From: Methylonatrum kenyense
GTDB lineage: Bacteria; Pseudomonadota; Gammaproteobacteria; Nitrococcales; Aquisalimonadaceae
Direction of reading: 5' to 3'
Length of the DNA stretch: 64,000 nucleotides
Assembly: GCF_023195885.1 (NCBI RefSeq)
Contig: NZ_JALPKO010000001.1
Location: 62,001 to 126,000, forward strand
The position numbers and the translations under genes were made by a program. A model generated the notes under the pieces. The model was not told the DNA's origin. It was given only the letters and a program-made list of their open reading frames with translations, and searched no databases. This document shows positions 1-8,616 of this stretch, in pieces; the stretch's first letter is position 1; every line of letters begins with the position of its first letter.

Positions 1-2
1 GC

Positions 3-44
3 GCCTGCGAGATCGTTCTGATCGACGAGCTGATCATTCACTGA
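3..44 (+). CDS. Possible 3' end of a gene cut by the window edge
   Basis: The third forward frame is open from the window start and reads ACEIVLIDELIIH before a TGA at 42-44. Only 13 codons are visible, so no family can be assigned. It is reported because this frame ends just before a clearly non-coding stretch, which is what a gene end would look like. The alternative is a chance open stretch. Confidence 0.3.
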   Translation, partial: ACEIVLIDELIIH

Positions 45-153
45 TCGTGGCAACGGGCTCTCGGTTACCGCCACCGATGCCCAACCAGGCCCTGGTTCGT
101 CCGAACGCCTTCCTTGTCCGAAAACCCACGTTGTCCTGCCTACAGATCACACC

Positions 154-181
154 GCGTGGGTCCGCTTCGCTTGACCCACGC
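154..181. repeat. Perfect 9-bp inverted repeat (hairpin)
   Basis: GCGTGGGTC at 154-162 and GACCCACGC at 173-181 are exact reverse complements around a 10-base loop. The hairpin lies in the roughly 255-base non-coding stretch 45-299, between the end of the truncated gene and the converging BON gene. It could be a REP-like element or an intrinsic hairpin; there is no T-tract, so a Rho-independent terminator is not supported. Apart from this hairpin and the repeat copy at 214-301 I see nothing else in this stretch. Confidence 0.6.
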
Positions 182-213
182 TACGCCTCCGGACAGTAGC
201 AGCTTGCCTTGGG

Positions 214-301
214 TAGTAGGGCTACCGAACCGGCACCGCGCCTTGCCAGATGACCAAGACCGGTCTCGGGCTCAGGCGCGGAAATAAATCAGCGTTTCCC
301 T
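214..301 (-). repeat. Dispersed palindromic repeat, copy A
   Basis: Read on the minus strand this begins GGAAACGCTGATTTATTTCC and continues into a core containing GAGACCGGTCTTGGTCATCTGGCAAGG and GGTGCCGGTTCGGTAGCC. The same order of blocks occurs at 20811, and parts of it occur at 6036, 37191, 42848 and 45046. The copy abuts the BON gene so closely that the gene's TAG stop (300-302) precedes the GGAAAC end of the repeat directly. Confidence 0.8.
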
Positions 302-1133
302 AACGCACCACCAGATCGTCAGCCTCGACTGCACGTACGCCGCGCAGGTCACTGACCAGGGCCACTGCCCGCCGCTTCTCGTCCTCCGAGCTGACGTCAC
401 CACTCAGATGCACCACCCCGTCTCGGGTTTCGATGGAGATGCTGCTGGCACCGACATCCCGCGAAAACGACAGGGTTGAACGCGCCTTGGCGGTGATCCA
501 GCTGTCGGAGACGGTATCGGCAAACTCCCGCGCCTCGTCGTCTTCCGGCTCCTCACCGCGGATCGCGAGTTGGTTATCCACGGACTGCACGCCATCGGTA
601 TCGCGCGCCAGTCGCTCGGCGGTTTTCTTGCTGGTCTCGGAATCGACATCACCGGTCAGGGTCACATTGCCTCCCCGGGTGGTGACGCTGATATCGAGCC
701 CGCTGGTGTTGCGGTTCCACAGCAGCTTGGATTTGATGGTTGCCGTCAGCGAGGAATCCGAGACCCGATCGCGAAAGGTGCGCTCGCCGATCCGCTCGCG
801 TTCCGCGGCCGCCTCGCCTTCTGCGCCGTCGACCTCGATCCGGTTGTCGACATTCTCGATTCCGTCCACGTCGCGCGCGATCTGCTCGGCCAGATCTCGC
901 TGTGCATCGTCCTCCACAGTACCCGAAAGAATGGCCGTATCACCTTCTACGTCCACCGAAATATCAAACACGGACAGGTGCTCATTGAGCGCATAGGTTG
1001 CCGCCAGCTGGCCTTCAAGTCGTGCCTCGTTGACCGCCTGTCCGACACCATTGTCCTCCGCCGAGGCGGTGGCTGGGCCGGCCACGAGGGCACTTGCGAA
1101 CAACGCGCCGACCAAATACTTGCCGATTTTCAT
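300..1133 (-). CDS. Periplasmic triple BON-domain protein
   Basis: This is a secreted protein of 277 residues. An N-terminal signal peptide (MKIGKYLVGALFASALVAGPATASA) is followed by three BON domains at roughly residues 35-100, 125-190 and 203-270. Each has the family pattern of an I-x-V strand, a G-x-V-x-L-x-G-x-V turn and a helix ending in a G-V-x-x-V-D-N motif. BON domains are known in OsmY, and bind phospholipid or peptidoglycan-associated partners in the periplasm. I chose the second ATG (1133) because AAGGAG lies 7 bases upstream of it but only one base from the ATG at 1139. An OsmY-like envelope-stress role is inference. The TAG stop abuts a dispersed repeat. Confidence 0.85.
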   Translation of the reverse strand: MKIGKYLVGALFASALVAGPATASAEDNGVGQAVNEARLEGQLAATYALNEHLSVFDISVDVEGDTAILSGTVEDDAQRDLAEQIARDVDGIENVDNRIEVDGAEGEAAAERERIGERTFRDRVSDSSLTATIKSKLLWNRNTSGLDISVTTRGGNVTLTGDVDSETSKKTAERLARDTDGVQSVDNQLAIRGEEPEDDEAREFADTVSDSWITAKARSTLSFSRDVGASSISIETRDGVVHLSGDVSSEDEKRRAVALVSDLRGVRAVEADDLVVR

Positions 1134-1309
1134 CACCATGCTCCTTCAACGACTGATTCGGTTCGTCCTGCTCCAGAATTCTAGTCTGTGCCGAACGCCA
1201 CCGGGCCCTGCGGATCATGGAGTCAGCAGATGATCTTGGGCTTCCCCGCTAGCCTGGCCGGTCGATGCATGCGGGAGGCCAACCAGTGCATGGGAGGCCC
1301 GATTCAACG

Positions 1310-2938
1310 TCACCGGCGGTGATCGAAGCGGGCGCGCAGACGCGCCAGGTCCGATTCCGACCAGCCCTCCGGCTCGGTCAGCGCCAACCAGGCATCGATA
1401 TAGTCCGGCGCGGCGATTTCGTGACCATAGCCCGTCGGAGCCTTGCCCGCGGCGATATCCGCGACCAGTTGCAGCATGGTCACCACCGGATACCAACGCA
1501 GTTCCGGTGACACGTCCGGCCCGCGGGGCGACTCCATCCAGGCCGGCTCCCGGTAGAACATCGACGGTTGGAAAAAGGTCACCGGATCGCTGGCGTATTG
1601 CAGGAACGCGATCCGGAAATCGCCCCAGCGGCCTTCCATTGTGTCCAGCCGCTCGTACTGATTCATGAACCGGACCACGGCGCCATCGCGGAATGTGGGC
1701 AACCAGGCCGGCGTCCCCGCGTCGCGGTCCCGTGTCACCATGGACCAGGTTTCGCTGCGGAACGGCGGCCCGCTCCAGAGAACACCATCGAAGGGATCAT
1801 CAATGATGTCGTAAACGTCGAACGAGCGATCGGAATTCAGGGCGCCCAGGCTCAGGCCGTGCAGGTACAGCCGGGGCCTTTCATCGGCAGGCAGGCGAGA
1901 CCAGTGATTGTAGATGGCCTTGAACAGTGCTCGGGCACTTTCGGCACCATAGTCCGCCTCCACCATCAACGACAGCGGACTGGGCAGATAGGAATACTGC
2001 ATGGTCACCGTGGCGATATCACCACGGTGCAGGTACTCGGCGGTATCCAGCGCCGCTGGATCCACCCAGCCGCGCCCGGTGGGGGTGGCCAGGATCATAA
2101 CCGAGCGATCGAAACCGCCAACCCGCTTGAATTCCTGCAATGCCAGTTCAGCGCGCTCCTCCGGCGTTTCGGCGGCGTTCAGCCCCACGTAGACCCGCAA
2201 TGGTGCGGGCATTTCCTCGCCGAAAAAGTCGCTCAGTTCCGCCGCACGGGGACCGGAGGTGACAAAGCGACGGCCGCGGCCGCCAAGCGCTTCCCAGCTC
2301 ACCAGCGACTCGGCGCCGCCGGTAACCGTGGGATCCTCCGGCGGTTCGACCTCGTCCTGCATCAGCACGTCGAGCTGCTGGTAGGAGTTGTCCGCCGCAC
2401 GCAGCGCCAGCGTGAAAATCACGCCGTCGATCACCGACCAGAACAGGACCACCGAGGCCGCCACACCGAGAACCAGTGACACCCGGTGCGGCACGTGCCG
2501 GGAGAGCCGGTCGGACAGGACGATGAATGTCTTGCGGAACAAACGGCCAAGCAGCAACAGGACGACAAACACCAGCAGGGCAATCAGGCCGATGCTGAAC
2601 GGGCGGATACCGCCAACCTCGTCCATTTCCATCAGCATCCGCACCGAGTTCTGCCACTCGGAGGCCTGACGCAGGAACAGGCCTGCAACGACCAGGCAGA
2701 ACGCCGCCGCAATGCACTTCAGCGTCAACTCCAGGCGCGGCCTGGGCAAGGGCAAACCGAGATAGCACCATAGCCAGCGGCCGGCGAAACCGAGCCAGTA
2801 GCCGGCGGCGAAGGACAGGCCGGACAGGATGCCCTGCACATGAAACGGGCGTGGCACGAGGCTGGGCGTCAGGGAGAAAGCGAAGAACAAGGTCCCCAAC
2901 AGCAGGCCCAGAACGGATAACTGACGAAACGGATGCAT
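1310..2938 (-). CDS. Membrane alpha/beta hydrolase (Abhydrolase_9 type)
   Basis: A protein of about 542 residues. The first ~200 residues contain about five hydrophobic segments, matching the Abhydrolase_9 N-terminal membrane domain. The C-terminal ~300 residues form an alpha/beta hydrolase domain with the nucleophile elbow G-L-S-L-G (in YLHGLSLGALNS), and several aromatic and acidic motifs typical of the family (for example GRGWVDPAALDTAEYL). Members are annotated as alpha/beta hydrolases without an established substrate. I used the ATG at 2938; a TTG three codons upstream (2947) is also possible. It has no close functional partner next to it, so the substrate cannot be inferred from context. 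Confidence 0.85.
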   Translation of the reverse strand: MHPFRQLSVLGLLLGTLFFAFSLTPSLVPRPFHVQGILSGLSFAAGYWLGFAGRWLWCYLGLPLPRPRLELTLKCIAAAFCLVVAGLFLRQASEWQNSVRMLMEMDEVGGIRPFSIGLIALLVFVVLLLLGRLFRKTFIVLSDRLSRHVPHRVSLVLGVAASVVLFWSVIDGVIFTLALRAADNSYQQLDVLMQDEVEPPEDPTVTGGAESLVSWEALGGRGRRFVTSGPRAAELSDFFGEEMPAPLRVYVGLNAAETPEERAELALQEFKRVGGFDRSVMILATPTGRGWVDPAALDTAEYLHRGDIATVTMQYSYLPSPLSLMVEADYGAESARALFKAIYNHWSRLPADERPRLYLHGLSLGALNSDRSFDVYDIIDDPFDGVLWSGPPFRSETWSMVTRDRDAGTPAWLPTFRDGAVVRFMNQYERLDTMEGRWGDFRIAFLQYASDPVTFFQPSMFYREPAWMESPRGPDVSPELRWYPVVTMLQLVADIAAGKAPTGYGHEIAAPDYIDAWLALTEPEGWSESDLARLRARFDHRR

Positions 2939-3017
2939 GCCTGACAAGATTCCCGGCGGGGTCGCACGAAAAGAAGGTGCCTATCATACCGGCAGCGAAC
3001 GGATAAGTCCGAGACGG

Positions 3018-4583
3018 TCAGGAGGTCGGTTCGTCTGCCTCTGCATGCAGATGCTCGACGCGATTCCGGCCGCGGTTTTTCGCCTGATAGACCGCCTGAT
3101 CCGCACGATCAAGGAGCTCATTCAGGGATTCCGCGCCATTCCATTGCGCGACGTCAAAGCTGGCGCTCAGCCGAATGACTTGCTCCTCGTGATGCACCTC
3201 CCGCTCCTCAATGCCCGCTCTTATGCGCTCCGCCACACCAACGCCCTGGGACAAACTGGTGTCGTCGAGCAACACGACGAACTCCTCGCCGCCGGTGCGA
3301 GCGAGCACGTCACCGGGCCGCAGGGCATCGCGCATGGGTTGCACGATCGCGCGCAGCACGGTGTCACCTGCCGCATGCCCGTGTCCGTCGTTGATCTTCT
3401 TGAAATGGTCCAGGTCCAGCATCAGCAGGGTCACCGGCGATCCGCTTGTTGCAGCCCGCTCCAGATAACGTGAGGCACGTTCCCGAAACGCGCGCCTGTT
3501 CGGAACACCGGTCAATTCGTCGGTGGTGGCGTAGTTCGCAAGGCGGCTGTTCAGTTCATGCAGTTCGCGGTTTGCGCGGCGAAGGTCCCGCGTGCGCGCA
3601 CGGACGCGTTCTTCCAGCACGTTCCGCTGAGCCCGGAGCGCGGCCTCGTTTTCTTCCAGCTGGCCCTGTTGGCGTCGCAGTTCCCGCACCAGCAGCGACA
3701 GGCCAACCGCAGCAACCGCGACTGCTGCCAGATACTCCTGCAGTTGCCAGACAACGAAGGTCGGCGAGGCTTCGCGGAAGGGATGCAAGCCGTCGCGAAG
3801 GAACCGAATGGCCTGAAAGGTGACCAGTCCGACACCAATCGACGTGACTATCAAGCCATACCGCCCGGCAAGCCAGAGCAACAGCGGCACCACCAGCACC
3901 GGAGTCAGGAAGTGTCCGTGCGTTGTCTCGGCCGCCGGCAGGAACGCATGGTTTGTGATGAACAGAATCAAGGCGAGCACAGCAGCCGTTTCGGCGAGGG
4001 CTGGCCATCCTGGCCAGCCCCAGGTTGCCCGACCCAGGCGGGCGATGACCACCAGCGGTGGCGTCAACAACAACATGCCGAGCGCATCGCCGAACCACCA
4101 GGTTCGCCAGAGGACAAGATAGCTGGTATCTGCGCGCCCAAGCCCCAGGTAAACCAGCGCACCGAACAAACCTGCCAGGCAGGCGGCAAGCAAGGGTCCG
4201 ATTAGAAGAAAGGCCAGGCCATGCCGAAAGCGATGGAAACTGAACTGATGATCGACGAAACGCCGCAGGAGGAATGCGGCGAGGGTGACCGAGGACAGGT
4301 TGATCAGGCCGAACGCCAGCGCGGCCCAAAGCGGGAACGCCGGCACGTCTGCGACGATTTCGGCCAGCAGTGCGGCACCGGCAAAGACGGGCCAGTACTG
4401 CTTCGGACTGACCAGGAATACCGCGAGTAGCATGGCATTGGGCAGCCAGACAATGGCAATACCCTCCGGCGTCACGGTATACACCACGCCGAGATGGGCA
4501 AGCAGAAAATAGCTGAACCCGACAAACCCGGCCGCAGCGGCCGGCTTCAACCTGGCCATTAACCGATTGTTCTTTTCCGCCAC
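3018..4583 (-). CDS. MASE1-GGDEF diguanylate cyclase
   Basis: Predicted to make c-di-GMP from two GTP at the inner membrane. Residues 1 to about 300 are a MASE1 membrane sensor with about eight hydrophobic segments, including the family-typical IVWLPNAML. A charged helical linker (about 305-345) likely forms a coiled coil. The C-terminal GGDEF domain has the active-site variant GGEEF (in ARTGGEEFVVLL), which is a catalytically competent form. The sequence RPGD lies exactly five residues before GGEEF, so the product-inhibition I-site (RxxD) is present. Translation starts at GTG 4583. No EAL domain is present. The MASE1 ligand is unknown. This is one of two MASE1 proteins in the window; the other is the histidine kinase at 22637. 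Confidence 0.93.
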   Translation of the reverse strand: MAEKNNRLMARLKPAAAAGFVGFSYFLLAHLGVVYTVTPEGIAIVWLPNAMLLAVFLVSPKQYWPVFAGAALLAEIVADVPAFPLWAALAFGLINLSSVTLAAFLLRRFVDHQFSFHRFRHGLAFLLIGPLLAACLAGLFGALVYLGLGRADTSYLVLWRTWWFGDALGMLLLTPPLVVIARLGRATWGWPGWPALAETAAVLALILFITNHAFLPAAETTHGHFLTPVLVVPLLLWLAGRYGLIVTSIGVGLVTFQAIRFLRDGLHPFREASPTFVVWQLQEYLAAVAVAAVGLSLLVRELRRQQGQLEENEAALRAQRNVLEERVRARTRDLRRANRELHELNSRLANYATTDELTGVPNRRAFRERASRYLERAATSGSPVTLLMLDLDHFKKINDGHGHAAGDTVLRAIVQPMRDALRPGDVLARTGGEEFVVLLDDTSLSQGVGVAERIRAGIEEREVHHEEQVIRLSASFDVAQWNGAESLNELLDRADQAVYQAKNRGRNRVEHLHAEADEPTS

Positions 4584-4674
4584 GAGTCCTCTCAGGGAAA
4601 GAAAGGTGCGAGAGCCGCTCGGTTCCTGGTACGCCCACCCCTAGCAGACCGCCTTAGATTCACCACCCCACTCT

Positions 4675-4703
4675 AGGGGAAACACTGATTTATTCCCCGC
4701 CGG
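4675..4703 (+). repeat. Dispersed palindromic repeat, copy B (end only)
   Basis: GGGGAAACACTGATTTATTC followed by CCCGCC matches the terminal block of the dispersed repeat family. The internal core found in copies A and D is not recognisable downstream, so this is a truncated or solo end. It lies in the 295-base non-coding stretch 4584-4878 between the diguanylate cyclase and the alcohol dehydrogenase. I see nothing else identifiable in that stretch. Confidence 0.65.
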
Positions 4704-4878
4704 TCATCGGATAATTGGTCGCTGGTGATTAGGCCGGCACGTCGTCTGGTGCCGCTGCGTCACGGACTTCGCCGGGACTGACCTTCGCCGGCCGGCAACC
4801 CCCGGAACACGGCGACCGTGGCGTGTCTGGCGGCGATGCGCCCCGGGCACCGGCCGGCCCGGGTCGCGTACCGCGAGT

Positions 4879-5955
4879 TCAGGGACGAATGGCCACCTTG
4901 AGTACGCCGTCGCGCTGGTGGGAAAACAGATCGTAGGCGTCGACGATGTCTTCCAGACCGTAGTGATGCGTGACCATCGGGCCCAGGTCGATACGACCGG
5001 CGTCGATGGTTTGCATCAGCCGGCGCATGCGCTCCTTGCCGCCCGGGCAGAGTGAGGTAACGATCTTGTGATCGCCGAGGCCGGCGGCAAAGGCGCCCAG
5101 CGGAATGCTCAGGTCGTCGGAATAGACGCCCAGGCTGGACAGGGTGCCACCCGGCTTCAGCACCCGCAGCGACGATTCGAAGGTACTCTGCAGCCCCAGG
5201 GCCTCGATGGAGGCATCCACACCACGGCCGCCGGTCAGCTTGAGAATTTCGTCAACCACATCCACCTTGCGGAAGTCGAGCACCACATCGGCACCCATCT
5301 GGCTTGCCATCTGCAGGCGTTCGTCAATGCCATCCACCGCGATGACCAGGCCGGCCCCGCGCAGCCGTGCGCCCGCGGTTGCACAGAGGCCAATCGGGCC
5401 CTGGGCAAACACCGCCACCGAATCGCCGATGCGAATACCGGCCGCCTCGGCGCCGGCAAACCCGGTGGACATGATGTCCGGGCACATCAGCACGTGCTCG
5501 TCCGTCAGCCCGTCCGGAACCGGGGAAAGATTCGCCTGGGCATCGGGAACAAGCAGGTATTCGGCCTGCGCACCGTCAATGGTGTTGCCGAACCGCCAGC
5601 CGCCCATCGGCTTGTAGCCGTGACCGCCATGGCCCCCGTCCTGGGCGGCGCAGCCATCCTGGCAGGCATAGGACGTGAAACTGGGGCAGATGGCACCGGC
5701 TATGACTCGCTGGCCTTCCTGATATCCGACCACGCTAGAGCCAAGTTTTTCGATCACGCCAACCGGCTCATGGCCGATGGTCAGACCCTTCTCGACCGGG
5801 TATTCACCCTTCAGGATATGCACATCGGTGCCACAGATCGTGGTGGTCGTGACCCGAATCAGCGCATCGTTGGGCCCCACATCCGGAACCGGCTTGTCAT
5901 CGATTTCGATCCGGCCCGGTTCAACGAAAACTGCAGCTTTCATCATTGTTGCCAT
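4879..5955 (-). CDS. Zinc-dependent alcohol dehydrogenase (medium-chain family)
   Basis: A 358-residue NAD(P)-dependent medium-chain dehydrogenase. The catalytic zinc motif is visible as CGTDVHILKG and GHEPVGVIEK, and the cofactor-binding turn as AQGPIGLCATAGARLRGAGLVIAVD. A short Cys/Gly/His-rich insert (CQDGCAAQDGGHGGHGY) replaces the usual four-Cys structural-zinc lobe; this pattern is seen in the subgroup that includes bacterial secondary alcohol dehydrogenases. The start at 5955 is supported by GAGGAACAGCA just upstream. The substrate is not certain; secondary alcohols or aldehydes are plausible from family knowledge. It reads in the same direction as the neighbouring Old Yellow Enzyme but is separated from it by a repeat-bearing gap. 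Confidence 0.88.
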   Translation of the reverse strand: MATMMKAAVFVEPGRIEIDDKPVPDVGPNDALIRVTTTTICGTDVHILKGEYPVEKGLTIGHEPVGVIEKLGSSVVGYQEGQRVIAGAICPSFTSYACQDGCAAQDGGHGGHGYKPMGGWRFGNTIDGAQAEYLLVPDAQANLSPVPDGLTDEHVLMCPDIMSTGFAGAEAAGIRIGDSVAVFAQGPIGLCATAGARLRGAGLVIAVDGIDERLQMASQMGADVVLDFRKVDVVDEILKLTGGRGVDASIEALGLQSTFESSLRVLKPGGTLSSLGVYSDDLSIPLGAFAAGLGDHKIVTSLCPGGKERMRRLMQTIDAGRIDLGPMVTHHYGLEDIVDAYDLFSHQRDGVLKVAIRP

Positions 5956-6035
5956 TGCTGTTCCTCTGGTCGAGTTCGACTTTCACCTATCACAGCATGG
6001 CAGACAGATCGGCCACTTGAGCCAGATCAAGCCGT

Positions 6036-6135
6036 CAGGGAAACACTGATCTGTTCCCGCGTCTGCGCCCGACACCGGTGTTGCACACTCGGCAAGGCGC
6101 GCCACCGGCCCGGTAGCCATGGCTACCGGGCCGGA
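6036..6135 (+). repeat. Dispersed palindromic repeat, copy C, with 30-bp perfect palindrome
   Basis: The copy begins GGGAAACACTGATCTGTTCC. It continues with a diverged core (CTGCGCCCGACACCGG, then GGCAAGGCGCG). At 6105-6134 there is a perfect 30-bp palindrome centred on CCATGG, built from the half CCGGCCCGGTAGCCA. It fills most of the 185-base gap 5956-6140 and lies just downstream of the Old Yellow Enzyme stop codon. It could end transcription of that gene, but there is no T-tract. Confidence 0.8.
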
Positions 6136-6140
6136 GGGAT

Positions 6141-7256
6141 TCAGGCGCCGACGTGCTCGAGAACGGGATAATCCGTGTATCCCCGTTCGTCGCCGCCATA
6201 GAAGGTGTCGTAATCCGGCTCGTTGAGCTCGGCGGCGCACCCTAACCGTTCGGGCAAATCCGGGTTGGCGATGAACGGCCGGCCGAAGGAAACCAGGTCG
6301 CAGCGGCCGCTCCCGAGACGCTGCCTGGCCTCGTCGGGCGTGTAGGCACCGTTGCCGATATAGGCGCCGCGGAACGCCGAGCGAATGGCGTCGATCACCG
6401 GCTCGGGCCGTCCCTGCGCATGATTGCCCTGGAAGGAATCCTCCACTACCTCGATGTAGGCAATGCCGCGTTCGTTGACGGCACGTGCGAAGGCGTCGAA
6501 GGTGGCCACGGGGTCGTCGTCCCGCATGTCGTTGAAACTGCCGGTGGGGCTCACCCGAACCCCGACCTGATCCGGCGACCAGATTTCCAGCACGGCATCC
6601 AGAACTTCAAGCGGCAGGCGCAACCGATTCTCGATGCTGCCGCCATAGGCGTCCGTACGCCGGTTGCTGCCCGTGCGGATGAACTGGTCCAGCAGATAGC
6701 CGTTGGCGCAGTGGATCTCGACACCGTCGAATCCGGCCTGCTTGGCGTTGCGCGCGCCCTGCCGGTACTGCTCGACGATGGCCGGCATCTCGTCGATCTC
6801 CAGGGCCCGGGGTTCGACCACGTCGACCATGCCCGATTCGGCACTGATGAAGGTCTGGGCGCCCTCCGGCGCGATCGCTGACGGCGCCACCGGACGCGCA
6901 CCGTCCGGTTGCAGCTCCGGCCGCGAGATCCGGCCAACATGCCACAACTGGGCATGGATCCGGCCGCCTGCCTGATGCACGGCATCGGTCACCCGGCGCC
7001 AACCGGCAACCTGTTCCGGGCTATGAATCCCGGGCGTGAAAGCGTAACCCTTGCCCTGGGACGAGACTTGGGTCGCCTCACTGATAATCAGGCCGGCGGA
7101 CGCCCGCTGCCGGTAGTACTCGGCATTCATGTCCGTCGGCACGTCCCCCGGCTGCGCAGCGCGGGAACGGGTCAAGGGCGCCATGATCAATCGATTCGGC
7201 AATTTCAGCTTGCCCAGGGTGAAAGGCTGAAAAAGCGGATCCTGCTTTGCAGACAT
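6141..7256 (-). CDS. Old Yellow Enzyme family NADH:flavin oxidoreductase (NemA-like)
   Basis: A 371-residue FMN enzyme of the alkene reductase group. Visible family features are the N-terminal FQPFTLGKLKLPNRLIMAPLTRSRA, the substrate-binding HxxN motif (DGVEIHCANGYLLDQFIRTGSN RR region) and the FMN-phosphate loop near the C-terminus (DLVSFGRPFIANPDLPERL). Related enzymes reduce activated alkenes, nitro compounds and maleimides with NAD(P)H in the cytoplasm. The length is normal for NemA. Substrate assignment to N-ethylmaleimide is not justified by sequence alone. The divergent MFS gene starts about 145 bases upstream, so the two may share a control region. Confidence 0.92.
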   Translation of the reverse strand: MSAKQDPLFQPFTLGKLKLPNRLIMAPLTRSRAAQPGDVPTDMNAEYYRQRASAGLIISEATQVSSQGKGYAFTPGIHSPEQVAGWRRVTDAVHQAGGRIHAQLWHVGRISRPELQPDGARPVAPSAIAPEGAQTFISAESGMVDVVEPRALEIDEMPAIVEQYRQGARNAKQAGFDGVEIHCANGYLLDQFIRTGSNRRTDAYGGSIENRLRLPLEVLDAVLEIWSPDQVGVRVSPTGSFNDMRDDDPVATFDAFARAVNERGIAYIEVVEDSFQGNHAQGRPEPVIDAIRSAFRGAYIGNGAYTPDEARQRLGSGRCDLVSFGRPFIANPDLPERLGCAAELNEPDYDTFYGGDERGYTDYPVLEHVGA

Positions 7257-7401
7257 GCTGGAAGGTCTCCATGGATCGGGTTCCGTAGTGGCTCATGACC
7301 TTGGTCCGCGGTGGCCGGATTTCAAGGCGCGCGGAAAGGCCGATTGCCACAACCGGAGGCCCGTCGTAACGTCGTTGGTCCGCAACCACCTGGATGACCC
7401 C

Positions 7402-8604
7402 GTGACCGACACCCGCACCACCGTCTGGATTGCCCTGGTCTGCGCCTGCCTGGTGGTCATGCTGAGCATGGGCATGCGTCAGTCATTCGGCATTTTCATG
7501 CCGGCAGTCAGTGCTGACCTGGGCGGCAGCCGGGAAGTCTTTGCGCTGGCCATCGCACTTCAGAACCTGGCCTGGGGCCTGGTTCAGCCCGGTGTCGGCA
7601 TGCTTGCCGACCGTTACGGTTCGCGCCTCGTCGCCGGTGCCGGGGGTGCGCTGTACGCGCTGGGGCTCGCGCTCACGACCCTGGCAACCACGGCGGTTGC
7701 GCTGAACCTGAGCCTCGGTTTCCTCGTGGGTGCCGGCCTCAGCGCAACCACATTCGTGGTGGTACTCGGGGCCGTCGCCAAGGTGGTGCCGGACAACCGT
7801 CGCGGTTTCGCTTTCGGTATCGTGACCGCGGCCGGCTCCTTCGGCATGTTCGCAATGGTGCCGATCAGCCACGGCCTGCTGGACGGGATGGGCTGGCAGG
7901 GCGCATTCCTCGGCCTGACTGGCCTGGGCATCATACTGGCGCTGCTGGCCATCGGTTTTCCCGCGGCAGGCCATCGCCCGGCCCCGCTGCGCTCCGAGCA
8001 GAGCATGACGCAGGCCCTGCGCCAGGCTGCCGAGCATCGCGGTTACTGGTTGCTGAACGCGGGCTTCTTCGTCTGCGGCTTCCACGTGATGTTCATTGCC
8101 ACGCACCTCCCCGCCTACCTTGAGGATGAGGGCCTGTCCGGCCGCGTGGCAGCGATCGCGCTGGCCCTGATCGGGCTGTTCAATATCCTGGGATCATTTG
8201 TCTTTGGCGTGCTTGGTGACCGAATCCGCAAGCCGCGACTGCTCAGCAGCCTGTACGCGGCCCGCGTCGTGGTGATTGCCGCGTTCCTGATCGTGCCGCT
8301 CAGCCCTGCCACGGCGCTGGTATTCAGCGCCCTGATGGGCTTTCTCTGGCTTGGGACCATCCCGCTGACCAGCGGTCTGGTGGCGCAGATCTTCGGGCCG
8401 CGCTACATGACGACACTGTTCGGCATCGTCTTCCTGAACCACCAGATCGGCAGCTTCATCGGTGCCTGGATGGGTGGCCGGGTCTTCGACGTGACCGGCA
8501 GCTACGACATGGTCTGGTTGCTGGCCGTCGGCCTCGGCATCGCCGCAACGGTGCTGCACCTGCCGATCTCGGATCGCCGGGTCAACGCTCCGGCGCCAGC
8601 TTAG
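7402..8604 (+). CDS. Major facilitator superfamily transporter
   Basis: A 400-residue, 12-helix MFS transporter. The loop 2-3 signature is visible as GMLADRYGSRLVAGAG, and the repeat of this motif in the second half as FGVLGDRIRKPRL. The N-terminal half resembles the monocarboxylate/oxalate-formate group (SFGIFMPAVSADLG). I chose GTG 7402 because the upstream 49 in-frame codons encode a basic, non-membrane stretch absent from such transporters, and the start places the first helix directly at the N-terminus. The substrate is unknown. It diverges from the Old Yellow Enzyme gene, which may hint at a shared small organic substrate; this is inference. Confidence 0.88.
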   Translation: MTDTRTTVWIALVCACLVVMLSMGMRQSFGIFMPAVSADLGGSREVFALAIALQNLAWGLVQPGVGMLADRYGSRLVAGAGGALYALGLALTTLATTAVALNLSLGFLVGAGLSATTFVVVLGAVAKVVPDNRRGFAFGIVTAAGSFGMFAMVPISHGLLDGMGWQGAFLGLTGLGIILALLAIGFPAAGHRPAPLRSEQSMTQALRQAAEHRGYWLLNAGFFVCGFHVMFIATHLPAYLEDEGLSGRVAAIALALIGLFNILGSFVFGVLGDRIRKPRLLSSLYAARVVVIAAFLIVPLSPATALVFSALMGFLWLGTIPLTSGLVAQIFGPRYMTTLFGIVFLNHQIGSFIGAWMGGRVFDVTGSYDMVWLLAVGLGIAATVLHLPISDRRVNAPAPA

Positions 8605-8616
8605 CCCGACGCCGCT